Positions 52,133 to 61,875 of a stretch of 64,000 nucleotides of DNA are shown here, one piece after another. A program made the position numbers and the translations under genes. The notes below the pieces were generated by a model. It was not told the origin of the DNA. It saw nothing but the letters and a program-made list of their open reading frames with translations, and did not search any database. The DNA lies in contig CALXZK010000001.1 in NCBI GenBank assembly GCA_944393225.1, positions 45,522 to 109,521 of the forward strand, in the 5' to 3' direction. Source of the DNA: an uncultured Alphaproteobacteria bacterium. Its GTDB lineage: Bacteria; Pseudomonadota; Alphaproteobacteria; RF32; CAG-239. Position 1 is the stretch's first letter, and each line of letters begins with the position of its first letter.

Positions 52133-54235
52133 TCAAATTTGACCAACGGTTTTAATCTTGGCTTTGGGATGAATTTCATTTTGCGACATGACCACCGTCA
52201 TCGGGCGGAAACGCTCAATAATCGAGCGGACAAACGGTCTGATATTAGGGCTGGTGAGCAATACCGGATTTTCGCCTTTTGCCGCCAAGCCTTCAATCAC
52301 ATCTCTGACTTTGGTGATGAAGTTTTGCAATGTGCTCGGTGCCATGGCTAATTGTCTGTCATCCCCCTCCCCGATGATTGACTCGGCAAAAGCCTGTTCC
52401 CAGGACGGAGATAAGGTTACCAAAGAGATGACGCCAAACTCGTTGGCATAGGCATTGGACAATTGACGGGACAAACGTGTGCGAACATGCTCGGTTATCA
52501 TCATCAAGCTGCGTGTCGTGGTAACGGCTTCGGAAATGCCTTCCAAAATGGTTGGTAAATCGCGAATCGAAACACGTTCTTGCAACAGATTTTGCAAAAT
52601 GCGTTGAACAGCGCCCAAGCTAACTTTGTTCGGGATAAGCTCTTTGACCAATCTTTGTTGTTCTTTATCCAACTCATCAAGAAGCTTTTGCGTTTCGGCA
52701 TAGGACAACAACTCGGGCATATTATCTTTGACCAACTCGGTAATATGGGTTGTAACAACCGTTGACGGATCAACCACGGTATAGCCTCTGAACATGGCTT
52801 CTTCACGATAAGATTGGTCAACCCACATCGCTTTCAAACCAAAAGTAGGCTCGGTGGTGTCTTCTCCGGGGAGATTGATTTTCTCGCCTCGCGGATCCAT
52901 AACCAACAACTGTGTCGGACGCAGCTCTCCGCGACCGGCTTTAACCTCTTTGATGTAAATGTTATATTCGTTCGGCGCCAACTGCATGTTATCTTGAATG
53001 CGAATCGACGGCATGACAAAGCCTAATTCAGATGCCAAAGCACGGCGCAAAGCTTTTATTTGGTCGGTTAATTTTTTATTGGTTTCTTCATTAATCAAAG
53101 GCAACAAACCATAGCCGATTTCCAAACGAATCAAATCTATGCGCAGAGCGGTGGAGATTGGTTCTTCCGCAGCTTTGGCTCCGACTTGTTTTTGCTCTTG
53201 TTCCATCACTTCTTGGACTTGAGCCTGAACTTCTTTCTGCCGCTTATCCAAATAATAAGCCGTGCTTCCGGTTAATGCCGCCAACATCACAAACGGAATG
53301 GCCGGTGTGCCGGGCAACATGCCTAATGCCAAGGCCAAAAATGCCGACATACCCAGCGCTTTCGGATAGTTGGCAACTTGGTCAAACAATACCTTATCGG
53401 TAGCATCGGTCATACCTGCTTTAGAAACCAAGATACCGGCAGCAACAGAAACAATCAATGCCGGAACTTGTGAAACCAGACCATCACCAACCGTCAACTG
53501 CGTATAGGTTGAACCGGCTTCGGCAAAGCTTAAATCATTTTGCACCATACCGATGATGATACCGGCAACCACGTTAATAAAGGTGATGAGCAAACCGGCG
53601 ATAGCATCTCCTCTAACGAATTTGCTGGCACCGTCCATGGCTCCGTAAAATGAGCTTTCTTTAGATAAATCTTCACGGCGTTTTCTGGCTTCATCTTCAT
53701 TAATCAAGCCGGAAGATAAATCGGCATCAATTGCCATTTGCTTACCGGGCATGGCATCCAATGCAAAACGAGCGGCAACTTCGGCAATACGTCCGGAACC
53801 TTTGGTAATAACCACAAAGTTTACCAAAACCAAAATGGCGAACACGATTACACCGATGACAAAGTTGTTCCCCATGATAAAGCCACCGAAGGCCTTAATG
53901 ACCTCACCGGCAGCATCGGGACCGGTATAACCTTTGGATAGAATCAAACGCGTTGATGCCAGGTTCAACGCCAGACGGTACATGGTGGTAATCAACAATA
54001 CCAACGGGAAAGCACTAAACTCGGTTGGCTTTTCAATAAAAATGGCGGTCATTAAAACCAAACAAGACATGGTGATGGACAAAGCCAAAGCAATATCCAA
54101 CAGCCATGCCGGCATCGGCATAATCAAAATCACCAACATCAAAATAATCGACAATGCAAAAAGCAAGTCGCCGCGTTTGGTGGCGCCTACGAACATTTCT
54201 TTGAATGATTTATTGCCGAAGATATTATTTTGCAT
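52133..54235 (-). CDS. flhA: Flagellar export-gate protein FlhA
   Basis: A multi-span core of the flagellar type III export gate. 700 aa with about eight N-terminal membrane spans (LLFALSIILMLVILIMPMPA, FVIGVIVFAILVLVNFVVI). The conserved signature after span IV is GRIAEVAARFALDAMPGKQM. The cytoplasmic substrate-docking domain occupies about residues 360-700. Full length and intact. It follows flbD on the same strand. Confidence 0.97.
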   Translation of the reverse strand: MQNNIFGNKSFKEMFVGATKRGDLLFALSIILMLVILIMPMPAWLLDIALALSITMSCLVLMTAIFIEKPTEFSAFPLVLLITTMYRLALNLASTRLILSKGYTGPDAAGEVIKAFGGFIMGNNFVIGVIVFAILVLVNFVVITKGSGRIAEVAARFALDAMPGKQMAIDADLSSGLINEDEARKRREDLSKESSFYGAMDGASKFVRGDAIAGLLITFINVVAGIIIGMVQNDLSFAEAGSTYTQLTVGDGLVSQVPALIVSVAAGILVSKAGMTDATDKVLFDQVANYPKALGMSAFLALALGMLPGTPAIPFVMLAALTGSTAYYLDKRQKEVQAQVQEVMEQEQKQVGAKAAEEPISTALRIDLIRLEIGYGLLPLINEETNKKLTDQIKALRRALASELGFVMPSIRIQDNMQLAPNEYNIYIKEVKAGRGELRPTQLLVMDPRGEKINLPGEDTTEPTFGLKAMWVDQSYREEAMFRGYTVVDPSTVVTTHITELVKDNMPELLSYAETQKLLDELDKEQQRLVKELIPNKVSLGAVQRILQNLLQERVSIRDLPTILEGISEAVTTTRSLMMITEHVRTRLSRQLSNAYANEFGVISLVTLSPSWEQAFAESIIGEGDDRQLAMAPSTLQNFITKVRDVIEGLAAKGENPVLLTSPNIRPFVRSIIERFRPMTVVMSQNEIHPKAKIKTVGQI

Positions 54236-54252
54236 GGTTCTTTTTGTTTATC

Positions 54253-55590
54253 CTATTGCTTATCTGCTTCCACTTCAAAACCTTCCGCCTCATATTGTTT
54301 GAGTTTGTTGCGCAAGGTGCGAATCGAAATTCCTAAAATTTGTGCTGCCACGGTTCTATTTCCTAAGGTGTGTTTGAGCGTATCAATAATCAAATTGCGC
54401 TCCATGGCGGCAACGGTTGTGCCAAACTGCGGCGTAATTGTCGGGGTTGGCGCGGTTTCGTTTGTTGTTTCCGGCTTGTTGATAATGGAATCAACATCAT
54501 CCAAAATGATGGCATCTTCTTCAATTTGTTCACCGGTACTCAACAAAACGGCACGATGAATGGTGTTTTCCAACTCACGAACATTACCCGGCCAAAGATA
54601 ATTTAACAATTTTTCTTCTGCAGCTTGTGACATCGGTTTCATCGGTAATTCGTTTAATTCGGAATATTTTTTTACAAAGTGTTTTGCCAAAACCACAATA
54701 TCTCCGGGGCGGTCTTTTAATGCCGGAATTTGGATATTTACCACATTCAAACGATAATACAAATCTTGGCGGAAGGTTCCGTTTTTTACAGCCTCTGTCA
54801 AATCGCGGTTTGAGGTGGCAATAATACGTGTGTTTACCTTGATTGGGGCTTTGCCGCCGATGCGGTCAATTTCTTTTTCTTGAATGGCGCGCAACAATTT
54901 GGCTTGAATACCGATATCCATCTCCGAAATTTCATCAAGGAGCAAGGTTCCGTCCGATGCCTCTTCAAACTTACCAATACGGCGGGCAACGGCTCCGGTG
55001 AAAGCGCCTTTTTCATAGCCGAACAATTCTGATTCCAACAAAGTTTCGGGAATGGCGGCACAGTTTACGGCAACAAATTTTTTGTTGGCACGTTTGGAGT
55101 TATCATGAATGAAACGAGAAAAAATTTCTTTACCTGTTCCGGATGCACCTGTCAGCAAAACGCTTGCTTCCGACGGGGCAATCTGCTTTGCCATTTTTAA
55201 AACGGCTTCGGTCTTTTTATCACCATAAATTAAGGCATGATTTTCTCTGGTGGCTGCGGCCAAAACCGCACCAATCAGCTCCGGATCCGGCGGGAGGGGA
55301 ATATATTCCTTGGCTCCGGCTTTGATGGCTTTGACGGCTAAGGTCGGGTCATTGGCAACACCGCAGGCAACGACCAAAACATTGATACGTTCACTCTCTA
55401 ATGATTTGATAAAACGGTAGATATCTAATTTGACATCTATCATCACCAACTCGATAGATTTGCCCGAACGCAATACTTCTAAAGCGGCATCTTCATTATC
55501 TGCCAAAGAAACATGTCCGCCCTGCGCAATTGCTATTTTGCTGGCAGCTCCGATTTGTCCTTCCAATGTTCCGACAATGAGTAATTCCAC
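54253..55590 (-). CDS. flbD: Sigma-54-dependent flagellar activator FlbD
   Basis: Activates sigma-54 flagellar promoters. 445 aa. An N-terminal receiver-like domain (about 1-115; VMIDVKLD), degenerate as in Caulobacter FlbD. The AAA+ core has Walker A LLTGASGTGKEIFSR, the sigma-54-contact GAFTGA (in YEKGAFTGAVARR), and Walker B LLLDEISEMD. The C-terminal Fis-type helix-turn-helix is NRTVAAQILGISIRTLRNKL. Starts at GTG 55590 with GAGG nine bases upstream. A likely activator of the flgF promoter at 15.2 kb. Confidence 0.94.
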   Translation of the reverse strand: MELLIVGTLEGQIGAASKIAIAQGGHVSLADNEDAALEVLRSGKSIELVMIDVKLDIYRFIKSLESERINVLVVACGVANDPTLAVKAIKAGAKEYIPLPPDPELIGAVLAAATRENHALIYGDKKTEAVLKMAKQIAPSEASVLLTGASGTGKEIFSRFIHDNSKRANKKFVAVNCAAIPETLLESELFGYEKGAFTGAVARRIGKFEEASDGTLLLDEISEMDIGIQAKLLRAIQEKEIDRIGGKAPIKVNTRIIATSNRDLTEAVKNGTFRQDLYYRLNVVNIQIPALKDRPGDIVVLAKHFVKKYSELNELPMKPMSQAAEEKLLNYLWPGNVRELENTIHRAVLLSTGEQIEEDAIILDDVDSIINKPETTNETAPTPTITPQFGTTVAAMERNLIIDTLKHTLGNRTVAAQILGISIRTLRNKLKQYEAEGFEVEADKQ

Positions 55591-55612
55591 TTTTTTAACC
55601 CTCTTTCATCAA

Positions 55613-55966
55613 CTATTTGGTGGCTTTGACAACCTCTGTCATGGTAATGCCTAATTTGTCATCAACCACAACAACCTCGCCTCTGGCAACCAAATTGTTG
55701 TTAACATAAATATCAATAGCCTCACCGACTTTTCTATCCAGCTCAATGATGGCGCCCTTATTCAAGCTCATCAATTGGCTGACTTTCATTTTGGTTTTGC
55801 CCAAAACGGCTGAAACTTTGACCGGAATGTCATATACGGCTTCCAAATCGTTTACCGAAGTCGGAATATTAAAATTATCCATATCTTCCTGAGTGCGCAA
55901 AATCGGTTCTTCACCTTCAGATCCGGCATCATGCATTTCATCTAATTCTAAATTTTTATCTACCAT
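55613..55966 (-). CDS. fliN: Flagellar motor-switch protein FliN
   Basis: A C-ring subunit of 117 aa with an acidic N-terminus and a SpoA domain (about 40-115; PVKVSAVLGKTKMKVSQLMS, GAIIELDRKVGEAIDIYVNN). The pattern LVARGEVVVVDDKLGITMTE is typical. GAGGGGAA lies before the ATG, and it is 11 bases after fliH. Confidence 0.95.
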   Translation of the reverse strand: MVDKNLELDEMHDAGSEGEEPILRTQEDMDNFNIPTSVNDLEAVYDIPVKVSAVLGKTKMKVSQLMSLNKGAIIELDRKVGEAIDIYVNNNLVARGEVVVVDDKLGITMTEVVKATK

Positions 55967-55977
55967 ATTCCCCTCTT

Positions 55978-56739
55978 TTAGTCTTTGCTTGTGTTAGCTT
56001 CAAATATTTTATCGGCTTTGTTCAGCATTTGAGCGCTGTTTCTTTCCACACCACCGTTTTCCCATTCTACTCTGCAATCTGAAAGTTGCATCGTTTCATC
56101 TTTATGCAGAGAAATTTTTCCCTCATAATCATGAATGTTGGCTAAGCGCGCAATTTCTTCCTGCACAAAAGATAATGCCTGCGGGTGGAAATAAAAAGCC
56201 AATTTATTCTCATTTTTAAATTGAGCAAAATTCTTTTCCAAAAAAGCTTTAACCAGTTTCTCGGCTTGCGATTTTGCCAATACCGGAACTAATTTGTGTA
56301 TGACATCGCGGCTCAAAGCAATAACCTGATTATCAACATCTTTGGTCTGTGAGCTCATATCGGCAGAAAGCATCATCAAGCGATTGTTAATCTCGGAAAG
56401 CAAACGGTTTTGCTCTTCCAATTGTTCGCTTTTGGCTTGTTGATACCCTGCTTCATAGCCCTCTGTTCTGGCCTTATTTTCTTTTTCGGCAACTTCTTCT
56501 TCCGTGAAAGTGATAATATCTTCAATAATTTCAGGTTCCGGCTCTTTTTCCGGCTCAGGCTCGGGAACAATCTCTTGCGCTGTTTCTACTTGCAATTCTT
56601 CTTCAGGAATTTGTTCGGATTCAATTTCTTCTGAAGGAATTTCTACGGCGATGTGACTATTTTCCCAATCTTCGGCATAGGGCTGATTATCTTCATCCAA
56701 GATGAAGTTATCAAATGCAAATTTTTGATATTTTACCAT
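55978..56739 (-). CDS. fliH: FliH-like flagellar assembly protein (FlbE)
   Basis: A regulator of the FliI export ATPase. 253 aa. An acidic N-terminus with Glu-Pro repeats (EPEPEKEPEPEI), the coiled-coil segment GYEAGYQQAKSEQLEEQNRLL, and a C-terminal domain about 140-250. The position between fliG and fliN is the Caulobacter flbE position. AAGG lies before the ATG. Sequence conservation in this family is low; the assignment leans on context. Confidence 0.85.
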   Translation of the reverse strand: MVKYQKFAFDNFILDEDNQPYAEDWENSHIAVEIPSEEIESEQIPEEELQVETAQEIVPEPEPEKEPEPEIIEDIITFTEEEVAEKENKARTEGYEAGYQQAKSEQLEEQNRLLSEINNRLMMLSADMSSQTKDVDNQVIALSRDVIHKLVPVLAKSQAEKLVKAFLEKNFAQFKNENKLAFYFHPQALSFVQEEIARLANIHDYEGKISLHKDETMQLSDCRVEWENGGVERNSAQMLNKADKIFEANTSKD

Positions 56740-56757
56740 ATGCCTTGTCCGTTATCT

Positions 56758-57780
56758 TTAGTAAATCAATTCATCATTCTCTTTACCTTCACTAATGACA
56801 ATCTCTCCGGAGTTAGAGAGCTCTTTAGTGGTGGTAACAATGTATTGTTGAGCTTCTTCAACATCGCGCAAACGAACAGGTCCCATAGCTTCCATATCTT
56901 CTTTAATAATCTTACCGGCACGGGTTGACATGTTATTGAAGAACAGGTCTTTAATGGTATCTGATGCACCTTTCAAGGCAATTGCCAACTTGTCTTTATC
57001 AACATTACGCAACAATACCTGAATACCCTGAGAATCAACACGGATAAGATCTTCAAAGGTAAACATGAGAGATTTAACACGTTCGGCACTTTCACGGTTA
57101 CGCTCTTCCAAAGCTTCCATAAAGCGTGTTTCGGTGTTGCGATCCAATGAGTTGAAAATGTCGGCGATGAGTTCGTGAGAATCGCGACGTGAAGATTTGG
57201 ACAGGTTGCTCATAAACTCTTTGCGCAAGGTCTTTTCCAAACCATCCAATACTTCTTTTTGAACCGAATCCATACGCAACATACGCATAACAATTTCCAT
57301 TGCGAAGTTTTCCGGCAACAAAGCAATAACTTTGGCGGCATGCTCGGCTTTAATCTTAGACAAGATAACGGCAATGGTTTGCGGATATTCGTTCTTGAGG
57401 TAGTTTGCCAAAACATGTTCGTTAACATTGCCCAATTTATCCCACATGGTACGACCGATCGGACCTCTGATTTCTTCCATAATGACAGAAACTCTGTCTT
57501 TATCCAAAGCTTTGGACAACAGACGTTCGGTGCTTTCGTAAGTTCCGATTAACATACCGCTGTTGGAAGCTCTGTCGACAAACTCATCAAACAATTGTTC
57601 AACGATGGTGGAATTGACTTTTCCTAAGCTGGCCATGACAACGGAAAGCTCTTTGATTTCTTCATCATCCATCAAAGCAAATAAAGCAGAAGAACGATCT
57701 TCATTCAGAGCCAGCATCAAAATAGCTGCTTTTTGCTGCCCCGTAAGTAAACTATAATCCTCTATTACATTTGGCTTCAT
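56758..57780 (-). CDS. fliG: Flagellar motor-switch protein FliG
   Basis: A C-ring torque and switch protein of 340 aa. The N-terminal domain begins YSLLTGQQKAAILMLALNED. The middle armadillo part has EHVLANYLKNEYPQTIAVILS. The C-terminal torque helix contains FEDLIRVDSQGIQVLLRNVD. It ends with an acidic tail (EGKENDELIY). It lies 15 bases after fliF and 18 before fliH. Confidence 0.96.
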   Translation of the reverse strand: MKPNVIEDYSLLTGQQKAAILMLALNEDRSSALFALMDDEEIKELSVVMASLGKVNSTIVEQLFDEFVDRASNSGMLIGTYESTERLLSKALDKDRVSVIMEEIRGPIGRTMWDKLGNVNEHVLANYLKNEYPQTIAVILSKIKAEHAAKVIALLPENFAMEIVMRMLRMDSVQKEVLDGLEKTLRKEFMSNLSKSSRRDSHELIADIFNSLDRNTETRFMEALEERNRESAERVKSLMFTFEDLIRVDSQGIQVLLRNVDKDKLAIALKGASDTIKDLFFNNMSTRAGKIIKEDMEAMGPVRLRDVEEAQQYIVTTTKELSNSGEIVISEGKENDELIY

Positions 57781-57795
57781 TTTACTTTCCTTTTA

Positions 57796-59418
57796 TTAAT
57801 TACCATCACTGGAATATAACCAACTACGGATAATACTAACTGCGGATTCAGGATTTTTCTCGATGATATCATTAATTCTCTTCAATGAAGAAACTTTAAC
57901 TCGACCATCTACCTTGTTCAGGTTGACCAACTCATCCAAATCGGCATCATTATCATTCAAGAAATTGGACAACAGCAAGTTATCATCATCGGCATTTTCA
58001 CCCAACAACTTACCGTTAGGTCCGAGCTGAGAAGCATTGTCAAAGGCATTGTTAATCAACGGACGAATGACTAACAAGATGACCAGTATGGCAACAATGG
58101 CAACACCTAAGCCTTCGGCTATTCTCATCAACTCGGCTTTGGTAAAGCCCATAATCAAGATTTCAGGTGCTTTTTCAACTTCACTTTCAATTGAAGCAAA
58201 GCGAATGTTTTCAACCTCGACCATATCTCCACGGTTGGCATCATAACCGACAGCAGATTTGACCAAAGATTTTAACTGTTCCATTTCTTCAGCCGTACGC
58301 GGGCGGTAAACCATTTTGCCTTCAGCGTCTTTTTCATAAACGCCATCGACCATAACGGCAACCGTCAAGCGTTTGATTTCGCCATTGGTTTTGACTTTGT
58401 TGCGAACCGTTTTGGAAATTTCATAATTAACGGTTTCTTCCGTTTTGGAATTTTGTGAAACGACACCGTTATTTTGGGTCACAGTATCGCCATTGGGAAT
58501 GTTTTGCGATACGGTTACCGGACTTTCCATCTCGTTAGACATGCCGCTCTCGGTAATGGTTTGCATTGAACGAGCAACTTGAGAATCGGGGTCATAAATT
58601 TCTTCATTGGTCACAACCTGATCAAAGTCCATTTCCAAATTGACACGAGCTTTGGCTTTGCCTTGACCAACGGCTTTTTCCATCAATTCTTCAACGCTTT
58701 TGGTCATTTTGCGCTCTTGCTCGATGCGCAAAACTTCATTGGTGGCATTATCCAAACTCTGTTTGTCTTCATTATCTGAAGTTAAAAGTTTGCCTGAACT
58801 ATCAATAATGGATACGTTTTTAACATCCAACTTTGGAACGGCTGCGGCAACTAACTTTTGAATAGATTGGATTTCTTTTAAATCAAGAGTACCCTTAACC
58901 GTTTTGATAACAACGGAAGCTGATGGTTGTTGTTCTTCTCTTGAAAACATTTCTCTTTTGGGCAACACCAAATGAACGCGCGCACTTTTAATATTATCGA
59001 CGGAACGAATCGTACGAGCCAATTCGCCTTCCAAAGCGCGAATCAAATTGATGTTTTGAACGAAATTGGTTGTTCCCAGAGCATCGGTATTATCAAAAAT
59101 TTCATAACCGACATTGGAACCTTTAGAGGCCAGCGCCAACTCTGCCGTTTCAACGCGCATTTTATTGACCTGATCTACAGGAACCATAATTTCGGTACCG
59201 TTTTTGGTTAGCTTATATTTGATATTCTCGGCTTCCAAGCGGGAAACAATTTGCTTGGCATCTTCCAACTCCAAGTCCGTGTACAGCACGGAATATTCGA
59301 CAGAGTTGACCTGCATTGCTATATAAGCAAAGAAACTGATTAGAAAAATGACAATTGCAGCCAGAGAAATTAATCGCCCCGGCGACAAATTTTTAATGCT
59401 TTGCAAAAAGTTATTCAC
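57796..59418 (-). CDS. fliF: Flagellar MS-ring protein FliF
   Basis: The MS-ring scaffold of the inner membrane. About 540 aa. Two membrane spans (LISLAAIVIFLISFFAYIAM near the start and AIVAILVILLVIRPLI near residue 455) flank the periplasmic ring-building domains (VLYTDLELEDAKQIVSRLEA, ARVHLVLPKREMFSREEQQP). I start at GTG 59418 (MNNFLQSIKNLSPGRL), with GGGGA six bases upstream. A TTG at 59442 with GGGAG is an alternative, but that GGGAG can fold into a hairpin with the adjacent GCTCC. Confidence 0.95.
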   Translation of the reverse strand: MNNFLQSIKNLSPGRLISLAAIVIFLISFFAYIAMQVNSVEYSVLYTDLELEDAKQIVSRLEAENIKYKLTKNGTEIMVPVDQVNKMRVETAELALASKGSNVGYEIFDNTDALGTTNFVQNINLIRALEGELARTIRSVDNIKSARVHLVLPKREMFSREEQQPSASVVIKTVKGTLDLKEIQSIQKLVAAAVPKLDVKNVSIIDSSGKLLTSDNEDKQSLDNATNEVLRIEQERKMTKSVEELMEKAVGQGKAKARVNLEMDFDQVVTNEEIYDPDSQVARSMQTITESGMSNEMESPVTVSQNIPNGDTVTQNNGVVSQNSKTEETVNYEISKTVRNKVKTNGEIKRLTVAVMVDGVYEKDAEGKMVYRPRTAEEMEQLKSLVKSAVGYDANRGDMVEVENIRFASIESEVEKAPEILIMGFTKAELMRIAEGLGVAIVAILVILLVIRPLINNAFDNASQLGPNGKLLGENADDDNLLLSNFLNDNDADLDELVNLNKVDGRVKVSSLKRINDIIEKNPESAVSIIRSWLYSSDGN

Positions 59419-59546
59419 TTTCATTCCCCAAATTTGGAGCAAAAATGCTCCCTTAATAAAAATATTTCCCTTTCGTTATACATAACTTAAAATTTTATAT
59501 AGTTAAACGATATTTTAAAATATTCACAAGTTATCCTCTTTCCTCA

Positions 59547-59576
59547 TAAAAAAACCCCCACCGATTTGGCGGGGGC
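59547..59576 (-). terminator. Terminator after fliK-flgD-flgE
   Basis: CCCCCGCC/GGTGGGGG read on the minus strand, then T7, 28 bases after the flgE stop. The stretch 59419-59546 between it and fliF is AT-rich leader with a perfect ATATTTTAAAATAT palindrome (about 59507-59520). Confidence 0.92.
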
Positions 59577-59603
59577 AACTTTAGGAAGAATGTTTTTTTG
59601 TTG

Positions 59604-61850
59604 CTAAATCAACTGGGTCAATTCTTGCAACATTTCATCAGCTGTAGTGATGATTTTGGTTGAAGCGGAGTAAGCTCTCTGAGTTACAATCATGTTAGAG
59701 AATTCGGTTGCCAAGTCAACGGTTGAATTTTCCAAAGCATTACCGCTGATTTCACCGGCTCCGTCAACACCTGCTTGTTTCAACAAAGGTTGACCTGAGG
59801 CATCTGTTTCAATCCAAGCGTTACCTGTCAAAGCACTCATACCGTTCGGATTGGTAAATGTTGCCAAAGGCAAGATAGCAATCGGTTTGGTTTCGCCATT
59901 GTCAAACAAAGCGGTAACGACACCATTTTCACTAACGGTCACACCGGAATAGCTACCGTATTTTGCACCGTCTTGTTTGATGTAGTTGGTGGTAAAGCTA
60001 CCTGCCAAGTTGGTTAAACCATCTGTTGTACCGGTATTACCCATATCCAATTTGATGGTGGTTCCGTTATCATCACTGCCATCCATGTTTTGAGCACCGT
60101 TAGCCCATTGAATGGACATTTCATCTACATAGAAATATTTCGGTGTACCATCTGAGTTGAAGCGAACAGCAGGAACCATTGAGCCTTGCTCTTCATCCAA
60201 GCCATTGGTGGTAAATGTGCTGGAAATTGTATACTCTGCACCGGCAACTGCTGTGCCTTCTACCCAAGCACCGCCATCATTTCTCAATTTACCGGTAACG
60301 CCGTTCAAATTGTTCATATTGATTGTGATGTCACCACCAGAACCGGTCGGCATAATTTCCAAGCTGCTGCCACTGGCAACGAATCTATCCGGCTCCGGAA
60401 TGTTGGCTTGAATAGAGCTTTCAATCAAACTTACCAATTTAACGGTATCAATCTTACCAGCGGAAATAGCACTGCTGATATCAATGTCGGTCGGAGCAGC
60501 TGCGCCACCGTTTTTGAATGTGAAAGTTGTACCGGCAATTTCAAAAGTCTGGTCAGCGTAATCACCAATTGTAGTAGATGTGAAATCTAAACGAGCCGTA
60601 TTTTTAATATCTTCGTCGATTTCCGGAATTTCAAACACACCGGTCGGAATGCCAGTTGCAGGAACCGGATTTGCTGCAGATTGCAAGCAAGCTTGGGTTT
60701 TGCTGGCATCAATTGTCAAGGCAGAACCAGCTTGAGATTGCACAATTTGAATTGAGTTGCTGGTTGTGGTAAATCTGTCTGCACCGGGCATGCTGGATTG
60801 AATGGCATTGTTAAAGGCTTTAACAAAGTCAGTTACAGATGTGATACCATCTTGAATATCTACTTTAACATGGATGTTATCAGCATCACCGCCAACGGCC
60901 GGAGTATCTGTGTTCAAAAAGTCGAAAATGTATTTTTTACCGGTGCTTTGATCGGTAATTGTGATGCTGGAGCCATTAGCCGGAATGGTTTTGAATTCCA
61001 ATTGACCTGCAGCATAGTAAACATCGGCTGTACCCCCATCGCTCACTTCTTTATTACCGGTCAAAACCAAGTTTGCAGCACCTGAAGGCATATCAACACT
61101 CATACCCCAAGAGTTTGAGCTTTCTTTTACAAAATTCATGCTCAAGTTGCTGGAGTTGCCCAAGCTATCATAAATCAAAGCAGAAATTGAACGATAGCCA
61201 CCTGCTTCCGGAGAGGTCGGATCATAAACAGGATCATCTGCCGGCAAGTTTGCTCCGAAGCTGATCTGTTGTGTCGGGCTGGCGGTACCACCGATTGTTG
61301 ACAAGTTAATCGGTTGCAAGTTTTTGCTATCAACAATGTTATCATTAATGTATACGGTTGAACCATCGCTTGCATAGTAAGCTTTCATATACATTACGCC
61401 GCCGACTTCAATGGTAGAAGCATTCGGGTTGCCGTCCCACGGTAACAAAGACCAACCTTGAGCATAAAAGCCACCGGTATTTCTTAAGTGTCCGGTTGTA
61501 TCGACACTAAAATCTCCGGCACGGGTATAAGCCCAAGCATCGCCTTCTTGCGGGTGAACGGCCTGATTGACAACAAAATAACCATTACCGGAAACGGCAA
61601 TTGATGTTGAAGATGTGGCTGATGACAACAAACCTTGAACATCCACACCTTGTTTAGAAACAGGTTGCACACCACCGGGTGAATAAAAGTTTGAAGACGT
61701 TTGTTTAGTTACCAAGGTTTGGAAAGAAACACTTGTTCCTTTGTAACCTACGGTATTTACGTTTGAGATATTATCCGAAATGGCGCCCATAGCATTGGAT
61801 TGCGCGGTCATTCCCGAAATACCTGATTGCATTGCTCCAAAAAGACTCAT
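59604..61850 (-). CDS. flgE: Flagellar hook protein FlgE
   Basis: Polymerises into the hook. At 748 aa it is long for FlgE; the extra length lies in the central surface-exposed part. The N-terminal helix GMTAQSNAMGAISDNISNVN and C-terminal MIVTQRAYSASTKIITTADE are the conserved axial sequences. The FlgE motif VGYKGTSVSFQ is near residue 34. AGGAG precedes the ATG, 25 bases after flgD. No frame breaks. Confidence 0.95.
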   Translation of the reverse strand: MSLFGAMQSGISGMTAQSNAMGAISDNISNVNTVGYKGTSVSFQTLVTKQTSSNFYSPGGVQPVSKQGVDVQGLLSSATSSTSIAVSGNGYFVVNQAVHPQEGDAWAYTRAGDFSVDTTGHLRNTGGFYAQGWSLLPWDGNPNASTIEVGGVMYMKAYYASDGSTVYINDNIVDSKNLQPINLSTIGGTASPTQQISFGANLPADDPVYDPTSPEAGGYRSISALIYDSLGNSSNLSMNFVKESSNSWGMSVDMPSGAANLVLTGNKEVSDGGTADVYYAAGQLEFKTIPANGSSITITDQSTGKKYIFDFLNTDTPAVGGDADNIHVKVDIQDGITSVTDFVKAFNNAIQSSMPGADRFTTTSNSIQIVQSQAGSALTIDASKTQACLQSAANPVPATGIPTGVFEIPEIDEDIKNTARLDFTSTTIGDYADQTFEIAGTTFTFKNGGAAAPTDIDISSAISAGKIDTVKLVSLIESSIQANIPEPDRFVASGSSLEIMPTGSGGDITINMNNLNGVTGKLRNDGGAWVEGTAVAGAEYTISSTFTTNGLDEEQGSMVPAVRFNSDGTPKYFYVDEMSIQWANGAQNMDGSDDNGTTIKLDMGNTGTTDGLTNLAGSFTTNYIKQDGAKYGSYSGVTVSENGVVTALFDNGETKPIAILPLATFTNPNGMSALTGNAWIETDASGQPLLKQAGVDGAGEISGNALENSTVDLATEFSNMIVTQRAYSASTKIITTADEMLQELTQLI

Positions 61851-61875
61851 TTTTCTTCTCCTAAAGTTTTTTTAA

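Noticed and set aside
59480..59546. CtrA-type site (TTAA-N7-TTAA) before fliF
   Set aside because: TTAA words occur, but with spacings of 8 and 12 rather than 7, which is expected by chance in such AT-rich DNA.
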